Shown piece by piece: positions 1 through 7,447 of a DNA stretch of 10,942 nucleotides. Under the pieces are notes generated by a model. That model ran no database searches. It saw nothing but the letters and a program-made list of their open reading frames with translations, and was not told the DNA's origin. How positions within the stretch are numbered: position 1 is the first letter of the stretch; each line of letters begins with the position of its first letter. Origin of the DNA: Filomicrobium sp. (GTDB lineage Bacteria > Pseudomonadota > Alphaproteobacteria > Rhizobiales > Hyphomicrobiaceae); assembly GCA_030607105.1 (NCBI GenBank), contig JAUWFF010000011.1:1-10942 (forward strand), read 5' to 3'. Made by a program: the position numbers and the translations under genes.

Positions 1-1569
1 AAAACCCGCTTCGAGCTCAACTTCTCGCTAAATGTGCTCAAATACGTCGACCATGCCCGCCGTGGCCGCTTCCGCCCGACCGAAATGAGCCTCTGGTACG
101 AGCGCTCGTCCAATCGGGCCGACAACGTTGAACTGCTGCCACGCATTGCGCAGGCCGACAATCCTGCAGATCTTCTTGCCGCGCAACATCCTCAGCATGC
201 CGGCTTCAAACGACTTCGCGAGGTCTACCTGCGCCGCAAGTTTCCAGATCGCTTCGAACCGATCAGGGCGGTGAACCGGGGCCACCCCAAGCACATTATT
301 CTGGAAGATGGACCAAGCCTGCGCCGTGGTCAGCGCCACCCGCAAATCGCCCTATTGCGAAAACGCCTTAAGGTTCCCGCTTCTTCAATCAGCAGACAGG
401 ACCTGTACGACCGGAAGCTAATGAAGTCTGTCAATCGCTTCATGCGGACCCAGGGTTGGCGTCGCAAGCACGTCTACGATAACAAGGTCCGTCGAGCGCT
501 CAATGAAACCGTCCGCGGCTCGCGCAGACAGGCAAGAGGCAGGGTCTCGCTCGCAGACATCGTCGCCAACATGGAGAAATGGCGCTGGCTGCCCCGCGAC
601 TTGGGCGACATCCATATCTGGAACAATCTGCCGTCGTTCCGCACCGAGGTTGTCAAGAACGGCAAGGTCATCCACGAAGAACGCATCATCATCGGCAAGA
701 CGAAGACCCAAACGCCGGTATTTTCCGACACGATGACCCACGTCGTTTTCAAACCCCAGTGGGGCATCCCCAACTCGATCAAGATCAAGGACCTGCTGCC
801 ACGCTTGGCGAGCGGCGATCTGGATGTTCTCCGCCGCCGCGGCATGCGCATCCAGTTCGAGGACAAGGTGGTTTCCCCCAACCGCTACAATTGGAGCCGC
901 ACTGACATCAAGTCGATCCCCATCGTCATGGGAGCAGGCAGCTCCAACCCGCTCGGCCGCGTCAAGTTCATGTTCCCGAACCACCACGCGGTCTACATGC
1001 ACGACACCCCCAGCAAGCACCTTTTCAACAGCCGCACGCGCACCTTCAGCCATGGCTGCATCCGCGTTCGCAACCCGGTGAAGCTTGCCGAAATCGTTCT
1101 CGGTGAAACCTCAAACTGGCCTGAGCAACAAGTTGCAGCTCACCTCCGTCGCCGCGCGAAGGAGAACAACCGAGTTGATCTCAATGCCAAAGTCGGCGTC
1201 CACAACACCTATTTCACGGTGATCGCCGATGAAAACGGCAAGCTCGAAACCCTGGACGATATCTATGGGCATGATCGCCGCCTGAAGCAGGCCCTCGCTG
1301 GCAAATCACTCAAGGTCATTGCGAAGAGCGATCCAGCTCGCATTCACAATGAGGAAATTGCCCGGCTCGAAGAATCACGACCGCGCTATGGCAACTATCA
1401 GCGACGCAACACCTACTCGGCGAGCTACTTCGACAACAACCAGTACGCACTTGGCGGTCCTAGCTTCTTCTACGCGCAACCGAAGCCCAAGAAGTATAAG
1501 CAGAAGAAGAAGAAGGCGTCACAAGGTTGGACCTTCAGTCCCTTTGGAAACCCGTTTGGCAGCGACTAA
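1..1569 (+). CDS. L,D-transpeptidase, YcbB/LdtD type (5'-truncated by window edge)
   Basis: The enzyme forms 3-3 (mDAP-mDAP) cross-links in peptidoglycan in the periplasm. The frame is open from base 1, so the true start and any signal peptide lie outside the window; 522 residues are visible. In order, the fragment shows the end of the helical scaffold domain found in YcbB-type enzymes (about 1-80), a PG_binding_1-like segment around 103-170 (RHPQIALLRKRL and a following helix pair), and the YkuD catalytic domain at about 205-365. The catalytic motif SHGCIRVRNP is plain, with the nucleophilic Cys at bases 1057-1059 and the paired His at 1051-1053. About 155 residues follow the core. They end in a Tyr/Asn/Gln-rich stretch and a lysine-rich segment (KPKKYKQKKKKA), a basic tail that is unusual for the family. 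The gene is convergent with rpsD. The family call is secure; the physiological role is inferred from the family. Confidence 0.93.
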   Translation, partial: KTRFELNFSLNVLKYVDHARRGRFRPTEMSLWYERSSNRADNVELLPRIAQADNPADLLAAQHPQHAGFKRLREVYLRRKFPDRFEPIRAVNRGHPKHIILEDGPSLRRGQRHPQIALLRKRLKVPASSISRQDLYDRKLMKSVNRFMRTQGWRRKHVYDNKVRRALNETVRGSRRQARGRVSLADIVANMEKWRWLPRDLGDIHIWNNLPSFRTEVVKNGKVIHEERIIIGKTKTQTPVFSDTMTHVVFKPQWGIPNSIKIKDLLPRLASGDLDVLRRRGMRIQFEDKVVSPNRYNWSRTDIKSIPIVMGAGSSNPLGRVKFMFPNHHAVYMHDTPSKHLFNSRTRTFSHGCIRVRNPVKLAEIVLGETSNWPEQQVAAHLRRRAKENNRVDLNAKVGVHNTYFTVIADENGKLETLDDIYGHDRRLKQALAGKSLKVIAKSDPARIHNEEIARLEESRPRYGNYQRRNTYSASYFDNNQYALGGPSFFYAQPKPKKYKQKKKKASQGWTFSPFGNPFGSD

Positions 1570-1633
1570 CGAAGCTTCCGTCGTTCGAAGTTTACAGCGG
1601 TACTTGGGCAGCAGATTTCTGGGCCAAAACAAG

Positions 1634-1662
1634 AAAAGACCCGTCGTTCGACCGGTCTTTTT
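1634..1662 (+). terminator. Rho-independent terminator between convergent genes, probably bidirectional
   Basis: AAAAGACC (1634-1641) pairs perfectly with GGTCTTTT (1654-1661). An inner GTC/GAC stem closes a GTTC loop after one C/C mismatch. On the + strand the stem runs into five T's (1658-1662), so it ends the L,D-transpeptidase transcript 65 bases past its stop codon. On the - strand the complement ends in TTTTC, so the same hairpin can also end rpsD, whose stop codon lies 54 bases away. Confidence 0.85.
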
Positions 1663-1715
1663 GCTTGAAAGCACAGCTGCCCGAGGGTCGCGACCGCCAG
1701 AAACAACGTGCCTGA

Positions 1716-2333
1716 TCAGCGCGAATAGAATTCGACTACGAGGTTCGGTTCCATCTGCACAGGATAGGGAACCTCGCTCAGCTCGGGGATGCGTAGCAAC
1801 TTGGCCGTCATCTTCGAGTGGTCGGTTTCCAAATAATCCGGAACGTCCCGCTCACCGCTCTGCGTCGCCTCGATGACAAGCGCCATCTGCTTGCCCTTTT
1901 CACGCAACTCGATGACATCGCCGATGCGCACACGATAACTTGGAATAGTCACGCGACGGCCGTTGACGGACACATGGCCATGGCTGACGAACTGGCGCGC
2001 GGCGAACACGGTCGGTACGAGCTTCGCCCTGTAGACCAGCGCGTCGAGGCGCCGCTCCAGCAGCCCAATGATATGCTCGGACGTCGACCCCTTCAGCCGC
2101 GACGCCTCCTTGTAGATCCGCAGGAACTGCTTTTCGGTGATGTTACCGTAATAGCCCTTCAGCTTCTGCTTGGCCCGCAGTTGCAGCCCGAAATCCGATA
2201 GCTTGCCGCTGCGCCGATCACCGTGCTGGCCGGGTTTGGATTCACGCTTGTTGACCGGGCTCTTGGGCCTGCCCCAGACGTTCTCGCCCATGCGGCGATC
2301 AATTTTGTGCTTGGCGCGGATGCGCTTGGTCAT
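1716..2333 (-). CDS. rpsD: 30S ribosomal protein S4
   Basis: S4 is a primary 16S rRNA-binding protein of the small ribosomal subunit. It nucleates assembly of the body and shapes the mRNA entry/decoding region. The 205-residue product is full length for the family. It starts [20 protein letters not shown] and carries the hallmark segments [28 protein letters not shown] and the RNA-binding S4 domain at about 96-160 ([20 protein letters not shown], then [20 protein letters not shown]). The N-terminal region lacks the zinc-ligand cysteines seen in some S4 proteins; the whole protein has no Cys, as is usual in alphaproteobacteria. A GGAG motif lies 10 bases upstream of the ATG. The gene stands alone rather than in the alpha operon with rpoA, which is the common alphaproteobacterial arrangement. 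E. coli S4 represses its own operon; nothing in this leader shows that here. Confidence 0.98.
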   Translation of the reverse strand: MTKRIRAKHKIDRRMGENVWGRPKSPVNKRESKPGQHGDRRSGKLSDFGLQLRAKQKLKGYYGNITEKQFLRIYKEASRLKGSTSEHIIGLLERRLDALVYRAKLVPTVFAARQFVSHGHVSVNGRRVTIPSYRVRIGDVIELREKGKQMALVIEATQSGERDVPDYLETDHSKMTAKLLRIPELSEVPYPVQMEPNLVVEFYSR

Positions 2334-2397
2334 TCTTCTGGCACTCCAAAGCTAGATGAGTGGTATCTGGAGCGCCCCCTCCTCTGCCCGCAGCTCC

Positions 2398-2426
2398 TTA
2401 ATGGACCCGCAAAGCCGACAGGCAAG
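2398..2426 (-). promoter_or_regulatory. Possible sigma-70-type promoter of rpsD
   Basis: Read on the - strand, CTTGCC (2426-2421) and CATTAA (2403-2398) are separated by exactly 17 bases. This resembles the alphaproteobacterial housekeeping pattern CTTGAC-N17-CTATAT with two and three mismatches. Transcription would start near 2391, leaving a leader of about 60 bases before the rpsD ATG. The site lies downstream of the terminator of the neighbouring secreted-protein gene, where an independent rpsD promoter is needed. The match is only moderate. Confidence 0.33.
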
Positions 2427-2487
2427 CTGCGAAACCAAGTTCACCATCTTAACGGATGGAAGGTCTCACATGCTGCCGCGGGTGCGC

Positions 2488-2518
2488 AAAAAACGAAGGC
2501 CCCAAAACCGGGGCCTCG
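2488..2518 (-). terminator. Rho-independent terminator of the secreted-protein gene
   Basis: On the - strand AGGCCCC, a six-base loop GGTTTT and GGGGCCT form a perfect seven-pair GC-rich stem (2516-2497). Two further CG pairs extend it past a bulged base. Six T's follow (2493-2488). It lies 106 bases beyond the stop codon of the gene at 2625-3221 and before the presumed rpsD promoter, so the two genes are separate transcription units. Confidence 0.85.
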
Positions 2519-2624
2519 TCAACTGGGGGAGTTTTAGGCTTACAGGCCCGCAAGGTCAACCGCTGTCATTCGAAGCAATAAACGGCTTCCTGCACGCGCG
2601 CCAGCGCGACACGTCACGCCCCGC

Positions 2625-3221
2625 CTACTGTGCCTTCGGCGCCACTTTTAGGCCCGGTGTGCTCTTGTAGTATGCATATATCCGCTCATCCACGGATTTA
2701 CGCTGCTCGGGAGAGCACTTTTTCGGTTGAAGGACCTTATCGGGTGTCGTCTCCGCAACTTTCACTTCCTTTTTGTCTCCGTCAACATAGCGCAACTCCA
2801 CCTTGCCCGACATGTAGGAGACGACAAACGCGTGAAGCAGATTGGCATACTGAATCTGCTGATCGGTCCAATCCTTTTTCTTCAGAAAGCGCGCCATCAT
2901 TGCATCGCGATTAGCCACAAGCGCTGCTGGCAGATCACAGATCTGCGCTTCATAAGAGCGATAGGCGGCGACGATGATGTCTTTGGCGACGGAATGTGGG
3001 ACTTCGATTTCTTTACGCTTTCTGCGATCGAATTTGACCACTTTGCCGGAACGCAAAGTGACCTGAGGTGGGACAGCGGACCATGCGTAATCCATCAAAA
3101 TAGTGACAGTCTTATCACTGATCGATCCAGACCCACTCTTTTGCGCGATAGCAGGACCCCCAGCCAAAAGAACTGCCGTGATAGCCGCCAATCTGATCCC
3201 CGCCTTCATAGCCTTCCCCAT
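2625..3221 (-). CDS. Secreted protein of unknown function
   Basis: I do not recognise a family. The 198-residue product begins with a classical signal peptide: a short basic n-region (MGKAMKAGIR), a hydrophobic stretch LAAITAVLLAGGP and a probable cleavage site AIA|Q after residue 26. There is no lipobox, so the mature protein of about 172 residues is likely soluble in the periplasm or exported. The mature part is rich in Lys and charged residues and has exactly two cysteines (95 and 169), which could form a disulfide. A Trp/Tyr-rich segment lies around 116-146 (KKKDWTDQQIQYANLLHAF). The start could also be Met5 at base 3209. Neither start has a strong ribosome binding site, and the leader TTTAAGAACC favours Met1 only weakly. 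The gene is monocistronic, with its own terminator at 2488-2518. Confidence 0.8.
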   Translation of the reverse strand: MGKAMKAGIRLAAITAVLLAGGPAIAQKSGSGSISDKTVTILMDYAWSAVPPQVTLRSGKVVKFDRRKRKEIEVPHSVAKDIIVAAYRSYEAQICDLPAALVANRDAMMARFLKKKDWTDQQIQYANLLHAFVVSYMSGKVELRYVDGDKKEVKVAETTPDKVLQPKKCSPEQRKSVDERIYAYYKSTPGLKVAPKAQ

Positions 3222-3444
3222 GGTTCTTAAAGCCCTGCATCAAAGTTTAATGGGTAAGAGAGACTCGGCAACGTAAATCGCCAGGATGGACGACCGCCGC
3301 CGTTCACCCATGCGCCTCCCCACTCGGCAAGTTATCGCATCGCTCGACCCAAATCGTGTCGCCAATAAGGCGAGTATCCGACAGAGCATTGGGCAGTTTG
3401 CCCCAACTCCCAGAAAAGTGGCACATGAGCAACTTTGCAGTGGC

Positions 3445-4716
3445 TCAAACATCGCTGTCGCGATTTTTGCGTTTTTTTGCAAGCGCGCCGATGACGCCTC
3501 GCAAAGTGCGCACCTCGTGCGACGTTGCGTTCATTCGCTGGAACATAGTCCGAATAGCACGCACGGTAATGGCGCGGCGCTCCAGAGGACGGAAGAATTT
3601 GGCCGCATCGAGTTCCGCTTCCAGCTGCTCGAACAAGCCTTCGAGCTCTGCCTTGTTGGCCGGTGTGTCCTTTCCGTACTGGAAGCCCGCCTGGATTGGC
3701 CTCTCATAGGTCGTCACACGGCCGAGGCTGCCACCATCGCCGTTGAGAATCCAGGAATAGCCGAGGATGAGGACCGATTGCGCGAGGTTCAAAGAGGCGA
3801 ACTTGCTGTTGACTGGAATCATCACCAATGCATCGGCTTCGGCAACCTCGGGAGTCGTCAACCCGCTGGCTTCGCGCCCGAACAGGACGCCACACCGTTG
3901 CCCTTCACCGATTCGCCGGGCCATTTCCTCAACCGCCTGTTCGGGCGTCAGCACTGGTTTGCGAAGGTCCCGCTGCCGCGCCGTCGTCGCGCACATCCAG
4001 TTCAGATCGCCCATTGCCTCCGACAGGCTTGGGTAGCACTGCGAGTCATCGATAATGTAATTTGCCCCGGAAGCAGCGATTCGTGCTCTTTCATTCGGCC
4101 AGCCGTCACGAGGAGCCACCAGCCTCAGATCATCGAGCCCGAAGTTAGCCATGGCCCGGGCCACCATCCCGATGTTGTCGGCAAGCTGAGGCTCAACGAG
4201 GATCACCGATGGCGTTTCGCCCTCTCCGGCGAACGGCTCGCCCTGGATATGCGCGCGGCGGATACCATGTCGCAACTTCCTGAGAACGCGCCGCGCCCAG
4301 AACCAATATTCCTCACCCGCCCAGCGCCGATAGAAATCTTCAAAGCTATCGAAGCAAACGACACCATCACCCCGGCCGAGGATCCGAAGTTCCTGGTCAC
4401 CAATCGAAATGGCGCTATGCGCAGCGATGAAATCCTCGATTGTCGCCAGGCCCATCGCCTGCGATCGGCGCCGGCACCCTGGACAAGTGGCTCGTTCCTC
4501 GATGCATTGGCGTTCAGCACAATAGACCAGGATGCGGTCAAAACCAGAGCGGTCTATACTTGCCTTGGCCGCATAGCGTGCGAGCGTGTCATCAATCGGC
4601 GGCTCGTGGGCGGCGTGCACGAGATCGGCGAGGGTTTCACCGGTACGACGAGCAACCGGCGCCCGATGCCCGTCGACATCCCTAATCTCGATTGGCATCT
4701 GCTGATCGTCGCTCAT
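3445..4716 (-). CDS. trmJ: tRNA 2'-O-methyltransferase TrmJ-type (SPOUT), with extra N-terminal domain
   Basis: TrmJ uses S-adenosylmethionine to methylate the 2'-O of nucleotide 32 in the tRNA anticodon loop. The C-terminal 255 residues are a standard TrmJ. They begin at VILVEPQLADNIGMVARAMA (171-190, SPOUT motif 1), followed by GVLFGREASGLT (276-287, motif 2), PVNSKFASLNLAQSVLI (301-317, motif 3, the trefoil-knot SAM site) and a helical dimerisation tail (about 350-410) with FFRPLERRAITVRAIRTMFQ. TrmJ proteins usually have about 240-290 residues, whereas this frame gives 423. About 165 residues precede the usual start. They contain C66-x4-C71 and C78-x2-C81, then a Trp/Arg-rich helix region (130-154). 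No ATG in frame lies between Met88 and the SPOUT core, so the extension is probably translated. The long + strand reading frame opposite is a shadow. The gene is divergent from icd. Confidence 0.9.
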   Translation of the reverse strand: MSDDQQMPIEIRDVDGHRAPVARRTGETLADLVHAAHEPPIDDTLARYAAKASIDRSGFDRILVYCAERQCIEERATCPGCRRRSQAMGLATIEDFIAAHSAISIGDQELRILGRGDGVVCFDSFEDFYRRWAGEEYWFWARRVLRKLRHGIRRAHIQGEPFAGEGETPSVILVEPQLADNIGMVARAMANFGLDDLRLVAPRDGWPNERARIAASGANYIIDDSQCYPSLSEAMGDLNWMCATTARQRDLRKPVLTPEQAVEEMARRIGEGQRCGVLFGREASGLTTPEVAEADALVMIPVNSKFASLNLAQSVLILGYSWILNGDGGSLGRVTTYERPIQAGFQYGKDTPANKAELEGLFEQLEAELDAAKFFRPLERRAITVRAIRTMFQRMNATSHEVRTLRGVIGALAKKRKNRDSDV

Positions 4717-4783
4717 TTCTCTTAAATTTTGCCTTCATCGTTAATCGGTGGGTACCCATCCCAAGCCTAATCCCTTCCGCTGA

Positions 4784-4812
4784 CTTGGCCGACCCGCGGC
4801 GCGAGGCTAAGT
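4784..4812 (+). promoter_or_regulatory. Possible promoter of icd
   Basis: CTTGGC (4784-4789) and CTAAGT (4807-4812) are spaced by 17 bases, close to the alphaproteobacterial CTTGAC-N17-CTATAT pattern (one and two to three mismatches). Transcription would begin near 4819 and leave a leader of about 40 bases before the icd ATG. The position, in the divergent trmJ-icd gap, fits. A perfect 10-base palindrome TGGGTACCCA (4749-4758) lies 25 bases upstream and could be an operator or chance. Confidence 0.38.
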
Positions 4813-4858
4813 TCGCGTCCACTCAAGCTGAGACCATAAGACAAAAGGTTCGGACGCC

Positions 4859-6076
4859 ATGGAAAAAATCAAAGTTACGGGCACCGTCGTTGAACTCGAC
4901 GGCGACGAAATGACCCGCATTATCTGGCAATTCATCAAGGACAAGCTGGTTCATCCCTACCTTGATGTGAACCTTGAATACTATGATCTAGGCATAGAAA
5001 AACGCGACGAAACCGACGACCAGATTACCGTCGATGCGGCCAATGCCATCAAGAAGCACGGCGTCGGCGTTAAATGCGCCACCATCACCCCCGATGAGGC
5101 CCGCGTCGAGGAATTCGGACTGAAGCGCATGTACCGCTCTCCAAATGGCACGATCCGCAACATCTTGGGCGGTGTCATCTTCCGCGAGCCAATCATCTGC
5201 AAGAACGTGCCGCGGCTTGTTCCAGGTTGGACGCAACCGATCGTTGTCGGCCGTCACGCCTTCGGCGATCAGTACCGGGCCACTGACTTCGTCTTCCCCG
5301 GAGCCGGCACCCTAACAATCAAATTCGTCGGCGAAGACGGCCAAACCATCGAGAGGGAAGTCTTCCAGGCCCCCGGCGGTGGTGTTGCCATGGCCATGTA
5401 TAACCTTGACGAAGCCATCAAGGACTTCGCCCGCGCCTCCATGAACTACGGCCTGGCGCGCAATTATCCCGTCTATCTCTCGACCAAGAACACCATCCTC
5501 AAGGCCTACGACGGCCGCTTCAAGGATGTCTTTCAGGAAATCTTCGACGCCGAGTTCAAAGACAAGTTTGACAAAGCCGGCATCACTTACGAGCACCGGT
5601 TGATCGACGATATGGTCGCCTGTGCGATGAAATGGTCGGGCGGTTACGTTTGGGCCTGTAAAAACTACGACGGCGACGTGCAGTCCGATACGGTGGCCCA
5701 GGGCTTCGGCTCGCTGGGCCTGATGACCTCAGTGCTGATGTCCCCGGACGGCAGAACTGTGGAAGCCGAAGCAGCACACGGCACCGTGACCCGCCATTAC
5801 CGCCAGCATCAGGAAGGCAAGGAGACCTCAACGAACTCGATCGCCTCGATCTTCGCTTGGACCCGCGGCTTGGCCCATCGCGCCAAACTCGATAACAACG
5901 AGGATCTCGCCAAATTCGCGGCGACGCTGGAAAAAGTGTGCATTGATACTGTCGAGGGCGGGCAAATGACCAAGGACCTCGCGCTCCTCGTTGGTCCGGA
6001 TCAACCGTGGCTGTCCACCACTGGCTTCCTCGACGCTGTCGACCAAAACCTAAAGAAGGCCATGAGTGTGGCTTGA
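4859..6076 (+). CDS. icd: NADP-dependent isocitrate dehydrogenase (dimeric, eukaryote-like)
   Basis: The enzyme oxidises isocitrate to 2-oxoglutarate and CO2 with NADP+ and a divalent metal, in the cytosolic TCA cycle. The 405-residue product matches the homodimeric subfamily that includes mammalian IDH1/IDH2 and alphaproteobacterial enzymes, not the E. coli type. Substrate residues are visible: S94 and R100 in [13 protein letters not shown]109, R132 in [15 protein letters not shown]139, and K210 in [10 protein letters not shown]. Metal ligands are D250, D273 and D277 (NYDGDVQSD). The NADP-choosing Arg-His pair is R312-H313 in HGTVTRHYR. The numbering follows human IDH1 with an offset of zero to two. 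The ATG is preceded by AAAGG about 11 bases upstream. It is a monocistronic unit with a strong terminator downstream. No residue of the active site is missing. Confidence 0.97.
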   Translation: MEKIKVTGTVVELDGDEMTRIIWQFIKDKLVHPYLDVNLEYYDLGIEKRDETDDQITVDAANAIKKHGVGVKCATITPDEARVEEFGLKRMYRSPNGTIRNILGGVIFREPIICKNVPRLVPGWTQPIVVGRHAFGDQYRATDFVFPGAGTLTIKFVGEDGQTIEREVFQAPGGGVAMAMYNLDEAIKDFARASMNYGLARNYPVYLSTKNTILKAYDGRFKDVFQEIFDAEFKDKFDKAGITYEHRLIDDMVACAMKWSGGYVWACKNYDGDVQSDTVAQGFGSLGLMTSVLMSPDGRTVEAEAAHGTVTRHYRQHQEGKETSTNSIASIFAWTRGLAHRAKLDNNEDLAKFAATLEKVCIDTVEGGQMTKDLALLVGPDQPWLSTTGFLDAVDQNLKKAMSVA

Positions 6077-6139
6077 CGATTCAAGCGCGGGGCCGCGGAA
6101 TGCGACCCACGTGTTGAAAGAAAATACTCGCAACGAAGG

Positions 6140-6172
6140 AGCCGGATGCAAAAGCGTCCGGCTTGTTCTTTT
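6140..6172 (+). terminator. Rho-independent terminator of icd
   Basis: AGCCGGATGC (6140-6149), an AAAA loop and GCGTCCGGCT (6154-6163) form a ten-pair stem with one G-T pair. TGTTCTTTT follows. It lies 64 bases after the icd stop codon and separates icd from ppk2. Confidence 0.9.
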
Positions 6173-6329
6173 CCGAGTTTCTGCTAGGACCCGTCAAATG
6201 GAAACAAGAATCTGACTTTCGTCAAAACTTTAGTATGCAATAGAACTAAGTCGCATTTTAACTTTCTCCGGTCCAAGATGAAATATTACGCCTATACGCG
6301 TTTGACAAGAGGACTACTGGAGAAGCCCG

Positions 6330-7346
6330 ATGACCCAGCGGCACGCAGAAAAAAAAGCTCAAAGAAAACCATCTAGCCAAGAAACAAACATCAAAGCAAC
6401 CACCGCTGAGGACGCCATCCTGGTCGATAGAGTCGGCGTAACAGCCGGCGCAAACCCCGAAAATCCTCTCCACCGCCTCGCGGAAGCTCGCCAAGATCCC
6501 GAGCAGATCCGCCGGATGTTCGAAACAGGTGAATATCCCTACAAGCGCAAGATCAGCCGCCGGACCTATGAGAAGCATAAGGCCGAGCTACAGATCGAAC
6601 TCCTCAAAGTCCAAGATTGGGTCAAGGCGACAGGCGAAAAGATCGTACTGATCTTCGAAGGTCGCGACGCCGCCGGAAAAGGTGGCACGATCAAGCGTTT
6701 TACGGAACACCTCAATCCACGCGGAGCCCGCGTTGTCGCCCTTGAAAAACCAACAGACCGCGAAAAGACGCAGTGGTTTTTCCAGCGCTACATCCAGCAC
6801 CTCCCCGCTGGTGGCGAAATCGTGTTGTTCGACAGGTCTTGGTACAACCGTGCGGGGGTCGAACGCGTAATGGGATTTTGTACTCCCCAAGATTATCTCG
6901 AGTTCATGCGCCAAACACCCGAAGTCGAGCGCATGATCGTCCGCAGCGGCATACGGCTTTACAAATATTGGTTCTCAGTGACCCGCGATGAGCAATTGCG
7001 CCGCTTCCAATCACGCGAGCACGAGCCGCTCAAGAAATGGAAACTCTCTCCGATTGACCGGCAGTCGCTCGATAAATGGGGCGATTACACAGAGGCTAAA
7101 GAAGCGATGTTCTTCTACACGGACACCGCGGATGCACCCTGGACCATCGTCAAATCAAACGACAAGAAACGTGCCCGGCTGAACTGCATTAAGCACTTCT
7201 TGAGCACACTGCCGTACCCCCGCAAGGACCTGCGTGTTGTTGGCCGCCACGACCCGCTCATTGTCGGTGCCAGCGGATACGTCATTGGTGCCTCCGAGCA
7301 TATTCTGGGCAAGAGCCTCCACCCGGATCTGCGGCGCAACGTTTAA
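6330..7346 (+). CDS. ppk2: Polyphosphate kinase 2 family protein
   Basis: PPK2 transfers phosphate between inorganic polyphosphate and nucleoside diphosphates in the cytoplasm; most class I members make GTP or ATP from the diphosphates. The single-domain 338-residue product shows the P-loop kinase core. Walker A is GRDAAGKGG (111-119), Walker B is VLFDRSWYNRAG (165-176), and the lid segment is HEPLKKWKLSPIDRQSLDKW (231-250) followed by GDYTEAKEAMF. GIRLYKYWFSVTRDEQLRRF (207-226) is also typical. The first 55 or so residues are Lys/Gln/Thr-rich and not conserved in the family. The ATG at 6330 is supported by GGAG (6319-6322) with 7-base spacing. It forms its own unit after the icd terminator. 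The upstream gap is notably AT-rich, but I see no clean promoter match. No clear terminator follows the gene. The substrate preference cannot be read from the sequence. Confidence 0.93.
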   Translation: MTQRHAEKKAQRKPSSQETNIKATTAEDAILVDRVGVTAGANPENPLHRLAEARQDPEQIRRMFETGEYPYKRKISRRTYEKHKAELQIELLKVQDWVKATGEKIVLIFEGRDAAGKGGTIKRFTEHLNPRGARVVALEKPTDREKTQWFFQRYIQHLPAGGEIVLFDRSWYNRAGVERVMGFCTPQDYLEFMRQTPEVERMIVRSGIRLYKYWFSVTRDEQLRRFQSREHEPLKKWKLSPIDRQSLDKWGDYTEAKEAMFFYTDTADAPWTIVKSNDKKRARLNCIKHFLSTLPYPRKDLRVVGRHDPLIVGASGYVIGASEHILGKSLHPDLRRNV

Positions 7347-7447
7347 CGGCGTTCCGCTGCCTCACCGATAGCCCCAGCAGACTTCCATCTCGGGACCCGC
7401 GCGCCTCAGGCCACCTTCGTTGCCCTGCCCTGCATACCGTGCGAAAA

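Noticed and set aside
418..1053. - strand open frame of 211 codons inside the L,D-transpeptidase gene
   Set aside because: It overlaps the conserved catalytic domain on the other strand and its translation shows no family features.
1578..1651. CCGTCGTTCGA occurs twice (1578-1588 and 1641-1651)
   Set aside because: An 11-base direct repeat; the second copy is part of the terminator hairpin. Too short to imply a mobile element or regulatory array.
1716..2333. Possibility of a zinc-binding S4
   Set aside because: The protein contains no cysteine at all, so it is the zinc-free form.
3389..3407. Imperfect inverted repeat TTGGGGCA/TGCCCAA downstream of trmJ as terminator
   Set aside because: It has a bulge and no T-run follows, so it does not qualify.
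3240..3482. Short - strand frame (80 codons, five Cys) overlapping the end of trmJ
   Set aside because: No ribosome binding site or recognisable motif; it overlaps the trmJ 3' end in another frame and is likely chance.
3286..4725. Long + strand open frame of 479 codons opposite trmJ
   Set aside because: It lies antisense to a gene with clear SPOUT motifs, has no recognisable domain, and is of a kind common opposite GC-rich genes.
6302..6307. TTGACA upstream of ppk2 as a -35 box
   Set aside because: A matching -10 at 17 bases would fall at or after the ribosome binding site and start codon, so it cannot drive this gene as annotated.
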